A program made the position numbers and the translations under genes. A stretch of 9,623 nt of DNA from NCBI GenBank assembly GCA_035301025.1, contig DATGUV010000107.1, positions 1 to 9,623 of the forward strand, written 5' to 3'. The DNA comes from CALAMD01 sp035301025 (GTDB lineage: Bacteria > Bacillota > Bacilli > Bacillales > Amphibacillaceae). Shown one piece after another: positions 1 to 7,075 of this stretch. The notes beneath the pieces are model-generated. The model searched no databases and was not told the origin of the DNA. It saw only the letters and a list, made by a program, of their open reading frames with translations. Numbering within the stretch: the first letter of the stretch is position 1; each line of letters starts with the position of its first letter.

Positions 1-327
1 CAGTTTGTCCTTGAGCGTAACGGTATTTCTGATGACCTAAAGGTGGGAAATGTTTCCAATGAAATGATTCGTGGAATGGTAAAAGACTTTAAAAACTTTG
101 TGTTTGCGGTGGATGGATCCTTGTCCATTGAAAAGGCTTTCGTAACAGGTGGGGGAATAGCTACGAAGGAAATCGTTCCTCATACCATGGGTTCGAAAAA
201 AATGAACCGATTATATTTTTGTGGTGAGATTTTGGATATTCACGGGTATACAGGGGGGTATAATATTACTTCTGCACTTGTGACAGGAAGACTTGCTGGA
301 ACAAATGCGTCTTATGATGCGTATTAA
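1..327 (+). CDS. NAD(P)/FAD-dependent oxidoreductase, HI0933/YtfP family (C-terminal part)
   Basis: The reading frame is open from base 1 and ends at TAA 325-327, so only the last 108 residues of a protein of about 420 residues are present. An internal GTG at 43 is not the real start, because in-frame codons with family-like sequence lie upstream. The visible part contains VTGGGIATKEI, then LYFCGEILDIHGYTGGYN and SALVTGRLAG. This is the C-terminal FAD-binding signature of HI0933-like flavoproteins (B. subtilis YtfP, E. coli YhiN): the glycine-rich GYTGGYN segment closes over the flavin and the final helix completes the Rossmann fold. The family is cytosolic and its physiological substrate is poorly defined. 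The fabF gene follows 60 bases downstream on the same strand with no terminator between them, so the two could share a transcript. Family assignment is strong; the exact function is not known. Confidence 0.9.
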   Translation, partial: QFVLERNGISDDLKVGNVSNEMIRGMVKDFKNFVFAVDGSLSIEKAFVTGGGIATKEIVPHTMGSKKMNRLYFCGEILDIHGYTGGYNITSALVTGRLAGTNASYDAY

Positions 328-387
328 ATCTCATACAAAGCATAAGGTCTATTTCTCAAACGAAGGATACAAAGAAGGGGTTTTTCA

Positions 388-1620
388 ATGGAAAGAAGAG
401 TAGTAGTAACAGGATATGGAGTTGTATCTCCTTTAGGAAGTTCTGTAGAAGAGATGTGGAAGGAGATTATAGCTGGGAACTCAGGTATTCAACGATTGGA
501 AGACGCGGAATTTGCACCTATTCCAACACGTATCGGTGGACGAGTAAAAGGCTTTGATCCGTCTATTTATATGGATAAAAAAGAGCAGAAACGTTATGAT
601 CGATTCATTCAATATGGTTACGCAGCTGCTATGCAAGCAATTGATCAAGCAGATTTAACGAACGAAACAATTGATAAAAATAGAGTCGGTATTTACATGG
701 GAACGGGAAGTGGTGGAATGGATACGACACTCGAGAACCATTCGACGTTTCTGGATCGTGGACCACGAAGAGTTTCACCATTTATGGTACCAATGATGAT
801 TAGTAATATGGCTGGAGGGATCATTGCGATCAAAACAGGATTCACTGGGCCAAGCTATTCGCCTATGTCTGCATGTGCCACAGGAAACCAAGCAATTGGT
901 GAAGCGTTTCTTAATATTAAGCATGGCTATTCAGACGCGATTGTAGCCGGAGGATCTGAGGCAATGATGAACCCGTTAGCATATGCAGGTTTCTCTCGTA
1001 TGGGGGCAATGTCGAAAAATAACGAGGAGCCAGAGAAAGCAAGCCGTCCCTTTGATAAACAAAGAGATGGATTTGTCATGGGTGAAGGGGCAGGTGTCCT
1101 TGTGTTAGAAGCGTATGAACATGCGAAAAAGCGTGGGGCGAAGATTTTAGGGGAAGTCGTAGGATATGGAGCAACAACAGACGCATATCATATTACATCC
1201 CCAAATTCAGTCGGGGCTGAGCGAGCCATGCATCAAGCAATTGAAATGGCTGGCATTGATAAAACAGAAGTACAATACATTAATGCTCACGGTACAAGTA
1301 CCCCTGAAGGCGATATTTCTGAAGCACAAGCAATCAAACGTTTGTTTAATACCCATACGGATGCATTACTCGTAAGTTCAACGAAGTCTATGACGGGACA
1401 TATGTTTGGTGCTGCAGGTGGTATTGAAGCGATCATTACATTAAAAAGTATGGAAAATAATGTAGCACCACCAACGATAAACTATGATACACCAGACGAA
1501 GAATGTCCGCTTCACGTCGTTCCAAATGAAGCTACCCAAGCAAACATTCCATACGCCCTTTCCAATGGATTTGGATTTGGTGGACATAATGCGGTCATTG
1601 CTTTTAAAAAGTGGGATTAA
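388..1620 (+). CDS. fabF: Beta-ketoacyl-ACP synthase II (FabF)
   Basis: This is a complete 410-residue condensing enzyme of the usual FabF length (about 410-413). FabF elongates acyl-ACP with malonyl-ACP in cytosolic type II fatty acid synthesis. The thiolase-fold active site is intact: nucleophile Cys163 in SACATGN, His301 in NAHGTSTPEGD, Lys333 in SSTKSMTGH and His338 in the same motif, plus the C-terminal GFGFGGHN loop that gates the acyl pocket. The ATG at 388 follows an AAGAAGGGG ribosome binding site with 7 bases of spacing. The B. subtilis fabF lies next to fabHA; here there is no fabH, acpP or other fatty-acid gene beside it, only the YtfP-like gene upstream. I see no FapR-type operator (TTAGTACCTnnTACTAA) in the 60-base gap. 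It may be a second FabF paralogue rather than the housekeeping copy; that is inference. Activity as a C-C condensing enzyme is well supported by the intact Cys-His-His triad. Confidence 0.95.
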   Translation: MERRVVVTGYGVVSPLGSSVEEMWKEIIAGNSGIQRLEDAEFAPIPTRIGGRVKGFDPSIYMDKKEQKRYDRFIQYGYAAAMQAIDQADLTNETIDKNRVGIYMGTGSGGMDTTLENHSTFLDRGPRRVSPFMVPMMISNMAGGIIAIKTGFTGPSYSPMSACATGNQAIGEAFLNIKHGYSDAIVAGGSEAMMNPLAYAGFSRMGAMSKNNEEPEKASRPFDKQRDGFVMGEGAGVLVLEAYEHAKKRGAKILGEVVGYGATTDAYHITSPNSVGAERAMHQAIEMAGIDKTEVQYINAHGTSTPEGDISEAQAIKRLFNTHTDALLVSSTKSMTGHMFGAAGGIEAIITLKSMENNVAPPTINYDTPDEECPLHVVPNEATQANIPYALSNGFGFGGHNAVIAFKKWD

Positions 1621-1643
1621 GATATCTACTCTATACAGGCAAA

Positions 1644-1677
1644 CAAACCAAGCTCTAAAAGCAAAGAGCTTGGTTTG
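1644..1677. terminator. Terminator-like hairpin after fabF, possibly bidirectional
   Basis: A perfect 13-bp inverted repeat (arms 1644-1656 and 1665-1677) encloses an 8-base loop, starting 24 bases after the fabF stop. The stem ends in GGTTT on both strands. The plus strand has no real T-run beyond that, while the minus strand continues TTTG. It lies between convergent genes, so termination of fabF is the natural role and a contribution to the redoxin transcript is possible. The short T-run keeps this from being a textbook intrinsic terminator. Confidence 0.7.
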
Positions 1678-1728
1678 AGTATGTGCATATAGGTGAATAA
1701 ATTCCATAATGATCAGAAATAGCTACAG

Positions 1729-1778
1729 CATTACGACATGTAGTTTCGGATGACTGAACGGAACTACGTGTCGTAGTG
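1729..1778 (+). repeat. Long imperfect inverted repeat (20-bp stem, 10-base loop)
   Basis: Arms 1729-1748 and 1759-1778 pair along 20 positions as plus-strand RNA, with three G:U wobbles (1731/1776, 1739/1768, 1746/1761) and a loop at 1749-1758. On the minus strand the same three positions would be A:C mismatches, so the structure suits a plus-strand transcript better. No T-run follows, so it is not a typical intrinsic terminator. The rest of 1678-1817 shows no gene. It could be a dispersed intergenic palindrome of the kind seen in many Bacillaceae or part of a 3' UTR; this single copy cannot decide. Confidence 0.6.
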
Positions 1779-1817
1779 AAGGAGCGTAACATCCATATTA
1801 TGAAATTCATTTAGATA

Positions 1818-2399
1818 TTAAACAAGATCACAAGCTTCAGGGGGCATCCAATCAGCTGCTTCCCCATCCCATTTCACATTACATCCAAGAGGATTTGTAA
1901 CAGGGGTGCTGATGGGCTTGTCTGATAGCTTTTCAGAAAGAGCCTGTTCTAAATCGAATGTGGTTACTTTTTCTGGCTCCCGTGGATGATCAACAGCTCG
2001 TCCTGTATAAATTAGAGTACGATTCTCATCAAATACAAAAAAATGTGGCGTACGTAAAGCACCATAGGCTTGAGCAACTTCTTGTGTTTCATCATGAAGA
2101 TACAGCCATGGAAATTCTTTTTCTTTCATGTTTTCTACCATATGTTCATAGGAATCTTGCTCATTTGTTCGTGCACTATTGGAATTAATCCCAATGAACT
2201 GGACAGAGTGATTGGAGAATTTCTCCACTGTTTGACGGGTTAATTCGTTTGAATGAATCACGTAGGGACAATGGTTACACGTAAAGAAAACGACGACAAC
2301 ATCCTTTTCCTTAAAGTCTGCAAGGCCATGCATTTCTCCGTCTGTGCCCTTCAGATGAAAGTCTGGCGCAACGTCCCCAATCGATAATGTAAATGACAT
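1818..2399 (-). CDS. Thioredoxin-fold redoxin, PRX-like1 group (CNHCPYV motif)
   Basis: This encodes a cytosolic thiol-disulfide protein of 193 residues from the ATG at 2399. A TTG at 2402 is one codon upstream and would add one residue. AAGGAGG sits 10 bases from the ATG and 7 from the TTG, so either start is possible; ATG is preferred. After an AhpC/TSA-like opening (GDVAPDFHLKGTDG) comes the core strand VVVVFFTCNHCPYV with a CxxC pair at about residues 41 and 44. The cis-proline region RTPHFFVFD and the C-terminal GCNVKWDG (Cys about 173) follow. The CNHCPYV motif and GCxxKW tail are typical of the uncharacterised 'PRX_like1' redoxins, which differ from true peroxiredoxins by the CxxC. There is no signal peptide. 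It follows the ydbT-like gene by 48 bases with no terminator, so it may be read through from ydbST as well as from its own promoter. The substrate is unknown. Confidence 0.88.
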   Translation of the reverse strand: MSFTLSIGDVAPDFHLKGTDGEMHGLADFKEKDVVVVFFTCNHCPYVIHSNELTRQTVEKFSNHSVQFIGINSNSARTNEQDSYEHMVENMKEKEFPWLYLHDETQEVAQAYGALRTPHFFVFDENRTLIYTGRAVDHPREPEKVTTFDLEQALSEKLSDKPISTPVTNPLGCNVKWDGEAADWMPPEACDLV

Positions 2400-2433
2400 C
2401 AATCATCTTCCTCCTTCTCATGAATTCCTTCTT

Positions 2434-2442
2434 AGTATATCA
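2434..2442 (-). promoter_or_regulatory. Extended -10 promoter for the redoxin gene
   Basis: Reading the minus strand, TGATATACT gives a TG-extended -10 (hexamer TATACT, 5 of 6 to consensus). It lies about 35 bases upstream of the redoxin start codon and just past the ydbT-like stop codon. The -35 region is weak (TTCAAA with a 19-base spacer at best), as often tolerated with an extended -10. It would let the redoxin gene be expressed apart from ydbST. No mapped start site is available. Confidence 0.5.
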
Positions 2443-2447
2443 TATTT

Positions 2448-3956
2448 TTATTTCTCTTTTTGAAATTGTAGTTGTTGCAATGTTACTTCCTCAGCCCTCC
2501 GTCCGTACCAATACACAAATTCCTTCGCATCTTCCACGGATATATCATGAATGCTTTCTTCGTGAGGTGGTGTTGATTTGTTTGTCGTTTGGATCGAAGC
2601 TAACCCAAACTTTCGTTGAAGCAAGGATTGTTTCATCTCAATTTCAATGACCTGCTTTCTATTCGTATGGAAGGCAGATGTGAACATTCCTCCTGAATAC
2701 AATTGGACACTTCTTTCGCCAAATGTGTACCGAGAATTTCGGTAGTCAAAATAACGACTTGCATATGTTGTGATGAAAATAATGGGTAATAGAAAAATCC
2801 ATTTAGAATTAAACATCCATACCCAAGCTGAGGCGAAAAGAAAGACCCAAGGAAGTCGTATCATTTTCATCCATAAAGCATTTTTAGGCAGTTTCTTCGT
2901 CGCTTCTACGATGTGAATGTGAGGGAATAACTCTTGGATGAGATTCCTCACCTGTTTCGTAGATAAAAATGGAAAGAGAGACTGGCTACCTAAATCATCC
3001 TCATCTGTCGCTGTACTGATAAGCATAATTTCTGACATACCAAGCCATTTTTTTAACGGACTTTGAAAAATACGAATCCCTTGTACATTGGTTTTTCGTA
3101 TGGATATATGTTTTTCATTGATCATGCCACTTTGAATATATAGATGTTCATCATCAGAAGTAATTTCATAGTTTCCATACGTTAAAAAGGTTTTAACAAA
3201 CCCAATTACAACCGAAATAATTATGAGGACAATCACTGTTAGTCCAATTGAAATCCATGATTCTGTGACAATACCGTACACTTTTTCTACATATTGATCA
3301 ATAGGAAGTATGTCTTGTACACGATCATATAACGTAGCAATAATGAGCATGAGAATTAATAAGTTTAAGGATAAAAAAGAAGCTTTGATCAATGATTTCA
3401 TGTCAGGTGAAAAATGCAATTTTCGATTACTTGGTACTTCATCTGTAGCTTTTTCTCCTTCAAAGTCTGTCAATTCATCCGCTTGGTTTTCGACTACATA
3501 TATCTCCTGCTTTCTAAAGGAATCTACGAATTCTTTCATCCATGTAGCTTCATTCTTGCTTAACGTTTCAAAGGTAATGGAAGCTTTTGCATCTGTAGAG
3601 CGTGTGTTTAACGTTAATGATGTAAGGCCAAATATTTTCAAGTAAAATGGTGTATGTTGTTGAATATTCTCGATTTGATCCAGGCGCATATAGTGATGTT
3701 TCTTTTTAAAAAGCCCTCGATATTGATGCACTTCCTCTTCAGTAAATTCATATGTAGTCTTCCACCACTTAATCATTGCTAGTATACATTGAACAATTAT
3801 ATAACTGATTAATATCAGTCTAAGACTCGTTAAAAAGGTGGAGGAATCTCTAGCCTTTATAACAAATAAAAGGATAATAAAAATAAAATTGTTTGTAATA
3901 ATACGTACAATGGATTGTAGGATGTTCATTGGATGTAGGTGCTTTTGGGTGTTCAT
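2448..3956 (-). CDS. ydbT: YdbT-like membrane protein with three bacterial PH (bPH2) domains
   Basis: A 502-residue membrane protein, close to the B. subtilis YdbT length of about 490. Hydrophobic segments lie at about 19-35, 42-63, 190-208, 236-258 and 366-398. Between them are three bPH2 (DUF304) domains. The first (about 67-148) contains YRGLFKKKHHYMRLDQIENIQ and a FGLTSLTLNT strand. The second (about 262-345) contains IQSGMINEKHISIRKTNVQGI. The third (about 402-488) contains YSGGMFTSAFHTNRKQVIEIE and FGLASIQTTN. A 'loop, basic strand, FGL' pattern recurs in each. The ATG overlaps the ydbS-like stop codon (ATGA, 3953-3956), and an AAGGAAG site lies inside the upstream gene, so the two are translationally coupled. 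In B. subtilis ydbST is in the SigW regulon and has been linked to tolerance of antimicrobials made by other bacilli; the molecular role is unknown. No clear SigW promoter is seen here. Confidence 0.9.
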   Translation of the reverse strand: MNTQKHLHPMNILQSIVRIITNNFIFIILLFVIKARDSSTFLTSLRLILISYIIVQCILAMIKWWKTTYEFTEEEVHQYRGLFKKKHHYMRLDQIENIQQHTPFYLKIFGLTSLTLNTRSTDAKASITFETLSKNEATWMKEFVDSFRKQEIYVVENQADELTDFEGEKATDEVPSNRKLHFSPDMKSLIKASFLSLNLLILMLIIATLYDRVQDILPIDQYVEKVYGIVTESWISIGLTVIVLIIISVVIGFVKTFLTYGNYEITSDDEHLYIQSGMINEKHISIRKTNVQGIRIFQSPLKKWLGMSEIMLISTATDEDDLGSQSLFPFLSTKQVRNLIQELFPHIHIVEATKKLPKNALWMKMIRLPWVFLFASAWVWMFNSKWIFLLPIIFITTYASRYFDYRNSRYTFGERSVQLYSGGMFTSAFHTNRKQVIEIEMKQSLLQRKFGLASIQTTNKSTPPHEESIHDISVEDAKEFVYWYGRRAEEVTLQQLQFQKEK

Positions 3957-4450
3957 ACATCCACTTCCTTTATTTGAGCGTATTTGGCAATATGCCCTTT
4001 CAGAACATGTGCATCTTTATCTGAAAGGATAGGAATTTTATGTGGTGTCCCCATCGTTCCAATCGTTACCGTGTGTACGCGATAAGAACGTAATAAAGGT
4101 CCTTGCTCTGTTTCAACAAATTGAATTTTCGCCATTGGAACAACCACTTGCTTCATAAATAAACGGCCATGTTGGAAGCGAATATACGTTTCATTAAATC
4201 CATATGACCAGTTATTGTATTTCCATGCGGGCTCTAGGCCTACAGACCAAATCATTCCAAGAGGGATGACCCCTACGAGAATCCAAAGGACAATATTCAC
4301 CCACTGGTACCATCCAAAGTAATAACTGGCAAATAAAGCTCCGCAGACAGTGATGAGTACCAGAATTTCTACTATAAGATTTGTTAGACGCCAAATACGA
4401 ATGGAATGTGGCGAAATGTGATAGGTAAGTTTTGGTAGAGTATGCATCAT
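3953..4450 (-). CDS. ydbS: YdbS-like membrane protein with one bPH2 domain
   Basis: A 165-residue protein, similar in size to B. subtilis YdbS. Two transmembrane helices at about 23-45 and 49-70 are followed by a single bPH2 domain (about 75-155). That domain contains YGFNETYIRFQHGRLFMKQVVVPMAKIQFVE and a short TVTIGTMG strand. This is the usual partner of the larger three-domain YdbT protein, and the pair probably forms a membrane complex (inference from the conserved operon). The ATG at 4450 is preferred: GAAAGG lies 7 bases upstream; a second ATG follows immediately and would remove one residue. The gene is first of the minus-strand cluster ydbS-ydbT-redoxin, under a SigA-like promoter at 4506-4478. 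Confidence 0.88.
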   Translation of the reverse strand: MMHTLPKLTYHISPHSIRIWRLTNLIVEILVLITVCGALFASYYFGWYQWVNIVLWILVGVIPLGMIWSVGLEPAWKYNNWSYGFNETYIRFQHGRLFMKQVVVPMAKIQFVETEQGPLLRSYRVHTVTIGTMGTPHKIPILSDKDAHVLKGHIAKYAQIKEVDV

Positions 4451-4477
4451 GATTCATCCTTTCTAGTGTTCTAATGT

Positions 4478-4506
4478 ATCATAAATGATAAAATATGTTT
4501 TTTGAA
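4478..4506 (-). promoter_or_regulatory. SigA-like promoter for ydbST
   Basis: On the minus strand, -35 TTCAAA (4506-4501; 4 of 6) and -10 TATGAT (4483-4478; 5 of 6) are separated by exactly 17 bases. Transcription would start near 4471, giving a leader of about 20 bases that contains the ydbS ribosome binding site. AT-rich DNA surrounds it, so chance matches are possible, but spacing and position both fit. Confidence 0.55.
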
Positions 4507-4656
4507 AAATTTTATGGATATTTTACCATTTCCACGAACTATGTGTATTTCAAAGAAGTAAAATAACGATATGTTTTTTCATGCGTATGTAGAGGGGCAA
4601 TCCGTTTCATCTTTATCTTAAAAAGAGTAGCATAAGAAGTAAGGAGGGATATCTTC

Positions 4657-5124
4657 ATGAAACAAGTGATTATCTTTTTCTCACTCGCATGTGTATTATT
4701 GGCATGTTCTGCCTCACCAACAGGCATTGACGAAGCATACGTAGAAGCGTTGGAAGCTTTACTAGAAGAGAAAGATCTAGAATATGACATTGATTATATT
4801 TCATTATTTATAAATGATTCGTCTATTTCAGAACGTAGTATCGAAATCATCCAATCCTACTTTGAACAAACATATGAGAAAATCGTCTTTACATACACTC
4901 CAGATGAAGTGACCCATGCCGGTCCTTATGGTAAGGAAAATTTGGCGATGGATGGGATGTTTTTATATGTACTAGATATTGACCAGGATCAGGATACATT
5001 AACGATAGAAACAGCTAAATTCCATACGGTACATGAACGTGGTGCTCTGGGACTTGAAGTCATTTTTAAAGAAGGTGAACACGGCTGGGTGTTACAAGCT
5101 GAAAGTGTGTTATGGAGGGAATAA
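4657..5124 (+). CDS. Small predicted lipoprotein of unknown function
   Basis: A 155-residue protein with a classic lipoprotein signal: basic start MKQ, a hydrophobic stretch IIFFSLACVLLA and a lipobox LLAC with the lipidated Cys at 17. The mature part of about 139 residues would be tethered to the outer face of the membrane. It is acidic and contains an early helix-like segment (EALEALLEEKDLEYDIDYISLFIND). The segment ISERSIEIIQSYFEQTYEKIVFTYTPDEV follows, and the C-terminus is GWVLQAESVLWRE. I recognise no named domain; the C-terminal part looks like a small alpha/beta fold. AAGGAGGG ends 7 bases before the ATG, which supports this start. The gene stands alone, divergent from ydbS and convergent with uspA; its stop codon overlaps the T-run of the uspA terminator. 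I found no clear promoter. That it is a lipoprotein is well supported; its role is unknown. Confidence 0.85.
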   Translation: MKQVIIFFSLACVLLACSASPTGIDEAYVEALEALLEEKDLEYDIDYISLFINDSSISERSIEIIQSYFEQTYEKIVFTYTPDEVTHAGPYGKENLAMDGMFLYVLDIDQDQDTLTIETAKFHTVHERGALGLEVIFKEGEHGWVLQAESVLWRE

Positions 5125-5152
5125 AAAGCTCACCCACAAATGATGGGCGAGC
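5121..5152 (-). terminator. Intrinsic terminator of the sulP-uspA operon
   Basis: Eleven bases past the uspA stop, the minus strand forms a 9-bp stem (arms 5152-5144 and 5136-5128) with one G:U pair and a 7-base loop. It is followed by TTTTTATT (5127-5120). On the plus strand the G:U becomes an A:C mismatch and there is no T-run, so the direction is clear. Its T-run overlaps the stop codon of the convergent lipoprotein gene. Confidence 0.8.
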
Positions 5153-5162
5153 ATGTGGAAGT

Positions 5163-5576
5163 TTATTTAACTACAGTTACTGGACAACTCGCATGTTTCA
5201 TTACTTTGTGGCTTACACTACCAAGAATCATTTCCTGAAATGCATTTAACCCTCGACTTCCAATTACTAATTGATCAATGGATGATTTATTTACGTGATG
5301 AATAATTTCCTGACTGGGATTGCCTTTTAGTACGGTAACGATTGTTTCTACACCGACATTATTCGCACGTAAAACGACTGGATGTACAATCTGCTCCCTT
5401 TTTAATACAAGGCTTTCAGGGTTTTGGGCTAATAAGTAATCATCTTTTGCTTTACTCATATCAGCGACATAAATGATTTCTACATATGCTTCAGGTAAAT
5501 ACTTAGCAAGAATGATCCCGTGTTCTGCAGCACGTAAGGCGTTATCAGATCCATCTACTGCTACTGCAATTCTCAT
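5163..5576 (-). CDS. Universal stress protein, UspA family (ATP-binding type)
   Basis: A single-domain UspA protein of 137 residues, the normal family length. It opens with the beta strand MRIAVAVDGSDNALRAAEHGI, where Asp8 and the following Gly-Ser contact nucleotide. The ATP-binding loop G-x2-G-x9-G-S is complete at residues 106-120 (GSRG...LGSVS) and is followed by the usual HKVMKHASCPVTVVK ending. It is therefore expected to bind ATP and dimerise in the cytosol. The gene begins 13 bases after the sulP stop codon, and its AAGGAG site overlaps that stop (TAAGGAG), which implies translational coupling and co-expression. UspA proteins next to SulP transporters are a recurrent arrangement, and some SulP proteins carry a fused USP domain. 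A role in sensing energy state for transporter control is a reasonable inference, not shown by the sequence. Confidence 0.93.
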   Translation of the reverse strand: MRIAVAVDGSDNALRAAEHGIILAKYLPEAYVEIIYVADMSKAKDDYLLAQNPESLVLKREQIVHPVVLRANNVGVETIVTVLKGNPSQEIIHHVNKSSIDQLVIGSRGLNAFQEMILGSVSHKVMKHASCPVTVVK

Positions 5577-5589
5577 AATAATCTACTCC

Positions 5590-6999
5590 TTAAATGAGTT
5601 GTTGGTATAACTGTTCACTGGAAGAATTTAGTCCAATGATTGTTACTTTAATCCCTTTATCCTCTAGTTTTTGTTGTACCTTCAATATAGCTCCTACAGC
5701 GGATTCATCCCATAAATGACTATTTTCAAAGTTAATGACTACTTCTTTTTCTGATATTGTATCAAATGCCTGAATGAATTTTGTCGTAGAAGCAAAGAAT
5801 AATGGCCCCTTTACTTTGTACTCTCCAGCATCATATAGAACAGATACACGAGAAATCTTCGCAACGAAGAAAAGCGCACTTAAGATGACTCCAATGACAA
5901 CGCCAATGGCTAAATTTTGTGTATATAGAATAATTGCAACCGTAATAATCATCACAAGAGACTCCGACTTTGGTGCATGTCTAAGAAATTTAAAAGATCC
6001 CCAATTAAATGTTGTCATACTTACCATAATCATGACACCTACAAGTACAGGCATGGGAATTTTAATAACAACATCACCTAGTACAATAATTAAAAACATC
6101 AAGAAGACTCCTGCCGTCATTGTGGATAGCCTGCCTCGGCCACCGGATTTAATATTAATGATAGATTGACCAATTAATGCACAACCTGCCATTCCACCGA
6201 AGAAACCAGTAATAAAGTTTGCGATTCCTTGCCCACGTGCTTCTCTGTTTTTATTACTTGAAGTGTCTGTCATATCATCGATTACTTGTGATGTAAGCAG
6301 TGTCTCTAGTAAACCAACAATTGATAACGCTAATGCATATGGCAAGATGATTTTTAACGTTTCTATGTTCAACGGTATGTCTGGAAATAAAAACGTTGGA
6401 AGCGTGTTTGGCATTGTGCCTAAGTCACCAATTGTTTGTAACTTTACTCCACTAGTGAGTGCGATAATCGTCATAATGACAATTGCAATAAGTGGTGCAG
6501 GTATCGTTTTGATAAACCGCGGAATTGCGTACACTAACACAAGTGTAACAATTGCAAATACATATGTCATTGTGTTTGAACCAATTAAATAAGGCATTTG
6601 TGTTATAAAAATCATAATTCCAAGGGCGTTCACAAACCCGAGCATGACGGAGTTCGGAATGAAGCGCATTAAATTCGCAACGCCAAAAGCTCCAAGAATA
6701 AGTTGAATAATACCAGTTAAAATCGTTGCAGCAAGCACATATTCTAGTCCATGGTTAGCCATTAAGCTAACAAGGACTAATGCCATTGCTCCCGTTGCAG
6801 CGGAAATTAATCCAGGCCTTCCTCCAACAATGGATGTGATGACTGCAATGGTAAATGAAGCGTATAGCGCCACACGAGGGTCCACACCCACAATGAACGC
6901 AAAAGCCAATGCTTCAGGAATGAGTGCTAGTCCGACGACAATACCTGCGAGTATGTCAGATCGTATATTCCCAAACCATTGTTCCTTACTTGTATGCAT
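5590..6999 (-). CDS. SulP family inorganic anion transporter with STAS domain
   Basis: A 469-residue membrane transporter, at the short end for bacterial SulP proteins. Residues 1-375 form the transmembrane core and open with the SulP hallmark DILAGIVVGLALIPEALAFA. Then come GGRPGLISAATGAMALV, SIVGLLETLLTSQVIDD (about 227-242) and the conserved loop GQGIANFITGFFGGMAGCAL with INIKSGGRGRLS. A short cytoplasmic STAS domain (about 380-465) follows, with WDESAVGA (Asp431, Ser433) at the position of the regulatory Asp-Ser motif. AAAGGAG lies 6 bases before the ATG at 6999. SulP members carry sulfate, bicarbonate or other anions by proton or sodium coupling; the substrate here cannot be told from sequence, and a bicarbonate (BicA-like) or sulfate role are both open. 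It is the first gene of an operon with uspA and diverges from the metal ATPase across a 389-base control region. Confidence 0.93.
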   Translation of the reverse strand: MHTSKEQWFGNIRSDILAGIVVGLALIPEALAFAFIVGVDPRVALYASFTIAVITSIVGGRPGLISAATGAMALVLVSLMANHGLEYVLAATILTGIIQLILGAFGVANLMRFIPNSVMLGFVNALGIMIFITQMPYLIGSNTMTYVFAIVTLVLVYAIPRFIKTIPAPLIAIVIMTIIALTSGVKLQTIGDLGTMPNTLPTFLFPDIPLNIETLKIILPYALALSIVGLLETLLTSQVIDDMTDTSSNKNREARGQGIANFITGFFGGMAGCALIGQSIINIKSGGRGRLSTMTAGVFLMFLIIVLGDVVIKIPMPVLVGVMIMVSMTTFNWGSFKFLRHAPKSESLVMIITVAIILYTQNLAIGVVIGVILSALFFVAKISRVSVLYDAGEYKVKGPLFFASTTKFIQAFDTISEKEVVINFENSHLWDESAVGAILKVQQKLEDKGIKVTIIGLNSSSEQLYQQLI

Positions 7000-7046
7000 A
7001 TATTTCTCCTTTCATGATGTAAAATCTTACAAAAATATATTGAAAT

Positions 7047-7075
7047 GTTATAATAGATAAGCATATCACTTTCAC
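7047..7075 (-). promoter_or_regulatory. SigA-like promoter for sulP-uspA
   Basis: On the minus strand, -35 GTGAAA (7075-7070; 4 of 6) and -10 TATAAC (7052-7047; 5 of 6) have a 17-base spacer. Transcription would start near 7040, giving a leader of about 40 bases before the sulP ATG. The -35 overlaps an inverted repeat at 7071-7088, which would place a bound repressor or activator at the polymerase site. Confidence 0.55.

Noticed and set aside
43..327. GTG at 43 as the start of a 94-residue protein
   Set aside because: The frame is open to base 1 and the upstream residues fit the YtfP-like family, so the gene enters the window from the left.
1166..1375. 69-codon frame inside fabF, other frame
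   Set aside because: It is a shadow of fabF with no ribosome binding site and no family-like sequence.
1800..1810. Palindrome ATGAAATTCAT just beyond the redoxin stop
   Set aside because: It is only 5-bp arms in AT-rich DNA, with no promoter nearby; chance is likely.
4582..4609. ECF (SigW-like) promoter for ydbST: minus-strand TGAAAC at 4609-4604
   Set aside because: The -35 is perfect, but the base run 16-18 positions on reads TACGCA, not CGTA, and it lies over 150 bases from ydbS. The SigA-like promoter at 4506-4478 fits better.
5774..6592. Plus-strand frames opposite the sulP gene (131 and 109 codons)
   Set aside because: They are antisense shadows of the transporter; low-complexity composition mirrors its hydrophobic codons and no start signals are seen.
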